From Planctomycetota bacterium (GTDB taxonomy: Bacteria > Planctomycetota > JAPUJT01), in contig JAPUJT010000090.1 in assembly GCA_027296055.1 (NCBI GenBank), forward strand, positions 1-59,959: a stretch of 59,959 bases of DNA. Direction: 5' to 3'. The position numbers and the translations under genes were made by a program. Below the pieces are notes generated by a model. That model ran no database searches, was not told the DNA's origin, and saw only the letters and a list, made by a program, of their open reading frames with translations. Positions within the stretch are counted from its first letter, which is position 1. Every line of letters begins with the position of its first letter. Of this stretch, positions 58,021 to 59,959 are shown piece by piece.

Positions 58021-58809
58021 ATGCCCGAAGAGATCGGAATGCTCAAGGCGGCCTACCTCGGCGCGATCCAGGGCGCAACCGAATTTCTTCCGATCTCGTC
58101 CTCCGGACACCTCGCGTTGATGAACATTCTTTTCGGTGATTCTCTGGACGCTCGGAGTTCAACCGCCTTCTTCGTCGTCCTGCATCTCGCAACCTTGTTT
58201 GCTGTCGTCTGGGTCTTTCGAGCCGAACTCCTCCGCTTGATGGGACCTGATTTTCGAGCCGTGCCTCTCCTGGCCCTGGCGACCGTTCCCACGGGCCTGC
58301 TGTACCTCGCGGTCGGGGACTATATCAAGGCCGCTTCCACGCAACTTGCGGTGATCGGGGCAGGTTTCCTCGTGACGGCGGGGTTCCTCTTTCTCTCCGA
58401 AAGGGGTTGGAAGGAACAGAAGGACCACACCCGCCTGGGATTCCTGGATGCGGTCCTCATCGGCGCCGCCCAGGCCATCGCCATGGTGCCTGGCATATCC
58501 CGATCCGGGCTCACGATCAGCATGGCTCGGGTCCGAGGCTCGACTCGCCGAGGGGCTGCGACGTTCTCCTATCTTCTATCGATCCCGGCCATCGGGGGAG
58601 CCGCCATCCTCGAATTTTCAGCGTTGAAGGACCTGCCGCACGTCGCCGAACCGCGCGCGATCGTGTGTGGATTCCTCGCCGCCTTCGTCACGGGGTTGGT
58701 CTCTTTGAAGCTGCTCCTCCGAGTGATACAGGCGGGACGCTTCGCCTGGTTCGCCCCCTACTGCGCCACGCTCGGATTGGTCACTCTCTTCTACGCATAT
58801 TCAAGATGA
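58021..58809 (+). CDS. uppP: Undecaprenyl-diphosphatase (BacA/UppP)
   Basis: A 262-residue inner-membrane enzyme that recycles the undecaprenyl pyrophosphate carrier for cell-wall synthesis. The ATG at 58021 is the right start; the frame upstream lacks family sequence. Both catalytic blocks are intact: QGATEFLPISSSGHL (about 20-34, with Glu and Ser residues) and MVPGISRSGLTISMA (about 158-172). About eight hydrophobic helices follow the family pattern. GGGGGAGGAG lies just before the start. Confidence 0.95.
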   Translation: MPEEIGMLKAAYLGAIQGATEFLPISSSGHLALMNILFGDSLDARSSTAFFVVLHLATLFAVVWVFRAELLRLMGPDFRAVPLLALATVPTGLLYLAVGDYIKAASTQLAVIGAGFLVTAGFLFLSERGWKEQKDHTRLGFLDAVLIGAAQAIAMVPGISRSGLTISMARVRGSTRRGAATFSYLLSIPAIGGAAILEFSALKDLPHVAEPRAIVCGFLAAFVTGLVSLKLLLRVIQAGRFAWFAPYCATLGLVTLFYAYSR

Positions 58810-58855
58810 ACGGTCTGGCGGCACGGAATCAGGGGGGATAGGATCTCCGGAACCG

Positions 58856-59794
58856 ATGCGTGTCGATAAGCTAAACCGCCTGCGAGCGACTCTTGACGCT
58901 CTGCTCGAAGGCTTTCCGTTTCCGGAACGCCTTCCCTCCGACCCGGTGTCCGTTCTCCGCCAGTACTCGGACCCATCGGACCAGGAGGTGGCGGGGCTGA
59001 TCGCCTCGTGTCTCGCCCTCGGCCGCGCGGCCTCCATCCGAGCCAAGAGCGAGGCGGTGCTCCGGGAAATGGGCCCGAGTCCTGGCCGATTCGTGCGATC
59101 CTTCCATCCCGTCCGGGATCGAAAGCGGTTCGACGGCTGGGTGCACAGGTGGTACAAGGCCCGAGATATCGTCTGTCTCTTGTGGCTCGTCCGGCAGACG
59201 CTCGAGAAGCACGGGTCCCTGCAACAGTGCTTCCTCCACGGCTGCCGGGGTGGGGAGTCACGTGATATCGGGGAGGCGATCGGACGCTTCGTGGAAGAGA
59301 TCCGTTCGGGAACGATCGAACCGGTCTATCCAGGAGGCGCACGGAGCGGGCACTGGAGGTCTCTCCTCCCGTCGCCCGGGTCGGGCAGCGCTTGCAAGCG
59401 AATCAACCTCTATCTGCGATGGATGGTGCGGCCAGATGATGGGATTGACGTCGGGACCTGGCAGGGAGTCTCACCGGCCATGCTCGTCATTCCCATCGAC
59501 ATCCATACCAGCCGAATCGCCCGGCACCTCGAGCTCACCTCCCGGAAGAGCCCCGGTTGGGCGATGGCCATGGAGGTGACACGCGTCCTCCGGCGCCTCG
59601 ACCCGGCGGACCCGGTGAAGTACGACTTCCTGCTCTGTCACCTGGGGATGATCGGGAGGTGCCCCTGGGACCGCGACCTGGCCGCCTGCCCAGGATGTCG
59701 CCACTGGGGCCGATGCCTCCTGCCAAAGAAGCGCCGTACCGCCGGCAGCGGATCTGGCTCCCGATCAATGTACAAAAAAAAATCCGGGCCATGA
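58856..59794 (+). CDS. TIGR02757 family protein
   Basis: A 312-residue helical protein of the TIGR02757 (DUF2400) family. Typical elements: YSDPSDQEVAGLIASCLALGRAASI near the start, KRINLYLRWMVRPDDGID near 180, PIDIHTSRIARHLELTSR near 220, and DPVKYDFLLCHLGM near 260. A cysteine cluster follows (CPWDRDLAACPGC then C), reminiscent of the iron-sulfur site of helix-hairpin-helix DNA glycosylases, to which the family is distantly similar. No activity is established. The last dozen codons run through the A-tract and hairpin of a terminator that faces the opposite way, so the tail is atypical. Confidence 0.87.
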   Translation: MRVDKLNRLRATLDALLEGFPFPERLPSDPVSVLRQYSDPSDQEVAGLIASCLALGRAASIRAKSEAVLREMGPSPGRFVRSFHPVRDRKRFDGWVHRWYKARDIVCLLWLVRQTLEKHGSLQQCFLHGCRGGESRDIGEAIGRFVEEIRSGTIEPVYPGGARSGHWRSLLPSPGSGSACKRINLYLRWMVRPDDGIDVGTWQGVSPAMLVIPIDIHTSRIARHLELTSRKSPGWAMAMEVTRVLRRLDPADPVKYDFLLCHLGMIGRCPWDRDLAACPGCRHWGRCLLPKKRRTAGSGSGSRSMYKKKSGP

Positions 59795-59802
59795 GCCCGG
59801 AT
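59774..59802 (-). terminator. Rho-independent terminator facing left
   Basis: GCCCGGAT (59795-59802) with ATCCGGGC (59782-59789), followed on the minus strand by nine T (A-run 59774-59782). It ends a transcript coming from beyond 59,803 and overlaps the 3' end of the TIGR02757 gene. Confidence 0.88.
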
Positions 59803-59959
59803 ATGTGCACGATTCACGCGTAGGAGGAGGCTCTTCCGAGAGCCGGTCAGAAACCCAAATCCCCCATCAGGATAAAGAGTTCGCTCGCTTCCGGTCGTCC
59901 CTTCACCTACGCGTGAGGCTGAGAAGAGTTACCCCTTCTCGATCCGCCAACCACGAGGT
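59803..59959 (-). ncRNA. Candidate structured non-coding RNA
   Basis: Upstream of the leftward terminator no reading frame is apparent, but strong secondary structure is: CCTACGCGTGA (59906-59916) can pair perfectly with TCACGCGTAGG (59814-59824), enclosing 81 bases that include a GGCTCTCGGAAGAGCC hairpin. Length and layout would suit 6S RNA or another abundant structured RNA, but I cannot match a conserved core. The 5' end may lie outside the window. Confidence 0.5.

Noticed and set aside
59803..59959. SRP (4.5S) RNA at the right edge
   Set aside because: A GACCGGAAGCGAGC segment faintly recalls the SRP core, but the AGG and GCAGC parts of the conserved GGAAGCAGC-type motif are not in place.

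Overview
This is a high-GC (roughly 60-65% by eye) window from what looks like an uncultivated, Gram-negative, lipoprotein-rich bacterium. Several features recall Planctomycetota or neighbouring deep lineages: Ser/Thr kinases with a GspE-N-like front domain, a kinase fused to a formylglycine-generating-enzyme (FGE)-type domain, many lipoproteins and TPR proteins, delta-60 and Kelch repeat proteins, and an ECF sigma factor paired with a FecR-type anti-sigma factor. That taxonomic guess rests on gene style alone and is weak.

Layout. 1-13,350 is accessory. It holds a DUF3024 protein, a secreted HExxH/TIG protein, a membrane TPR protein, a compact run of tiny overlapping ORFs that looks like a decayed phage packaging cassette (6327-7696), a DUF3267 zincin-like membrane protein, a DUF4062 protein, a graspetide-type RiPP operon (precursor, ATP-grasp ligase, membrane protein; 9745-11640) and a delta-60 repeat lipoprotein. 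13,743-16,850 is a tryptophan module: tRNA-Trp, trpS, tryptophan 2,3-dioxygenase and kynureninase, with the three genes joined by ATGA overlaps. 16,902-23,498 holds a cation exchanger, a secreted protein, a VOC protein between two copies of a palindromic repeat, a cyclic-2,3-diphosphoglycerate-synthetase-like GTPase, an ECF sigma/anti-sigma pair and rsgA.

23,664-31,943 encodes envelope proteins: a caspase-fold lipoprotein lacking both catalytic residues, a two-gene lipoprotein operon (TPR plus alpha/alpha toroid, and a LolB-like protein), an SH3 protein behind a structured leader, a thioredoxin-fold protein without its CxxC, and an orphan OmpR-type regulator. 31,996-36,194 is a tightly coupled operon of a lysine-2,3-aminomutase-like radical SAM enzyme, two D-Ala-D-Ala-ligase-like ATP-grasp enzymes, a GNAT acetyltransferase and D-aminoacyl-tRNA deacylase; it may build and cap a beta-lysine conjugate. 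Then come an RsbW-like ATPase, alanine dehydrogenase and a Ser/Thr kinase.

41,110-52,897 is the most unusual part: one operon behind a good sigma-54 promoter, encoding a transmembrane Ser/Thr kinase with zinc ribbon, TPR and FGE-type domains, a second caspase-fold lipoprotein without catalytic residues, and a 2,274-residue lipoprotein with Ig-like, glycine-rich and 14 Kelch-like motifs. Stop and start codons overlap at both junctions (TAGTG and ATGA). The right end carries housekeeping genes (MaoC-like hot-dog protein, hemL, lipoprotein, patatin, uppP, a TIGR02757 protein) and a candidate structured RNA at the edge.

A dispersed repeat built on GGGGACA(C/G)TCAC recurs through the window, repeatedly at the first or last codon of a gene.
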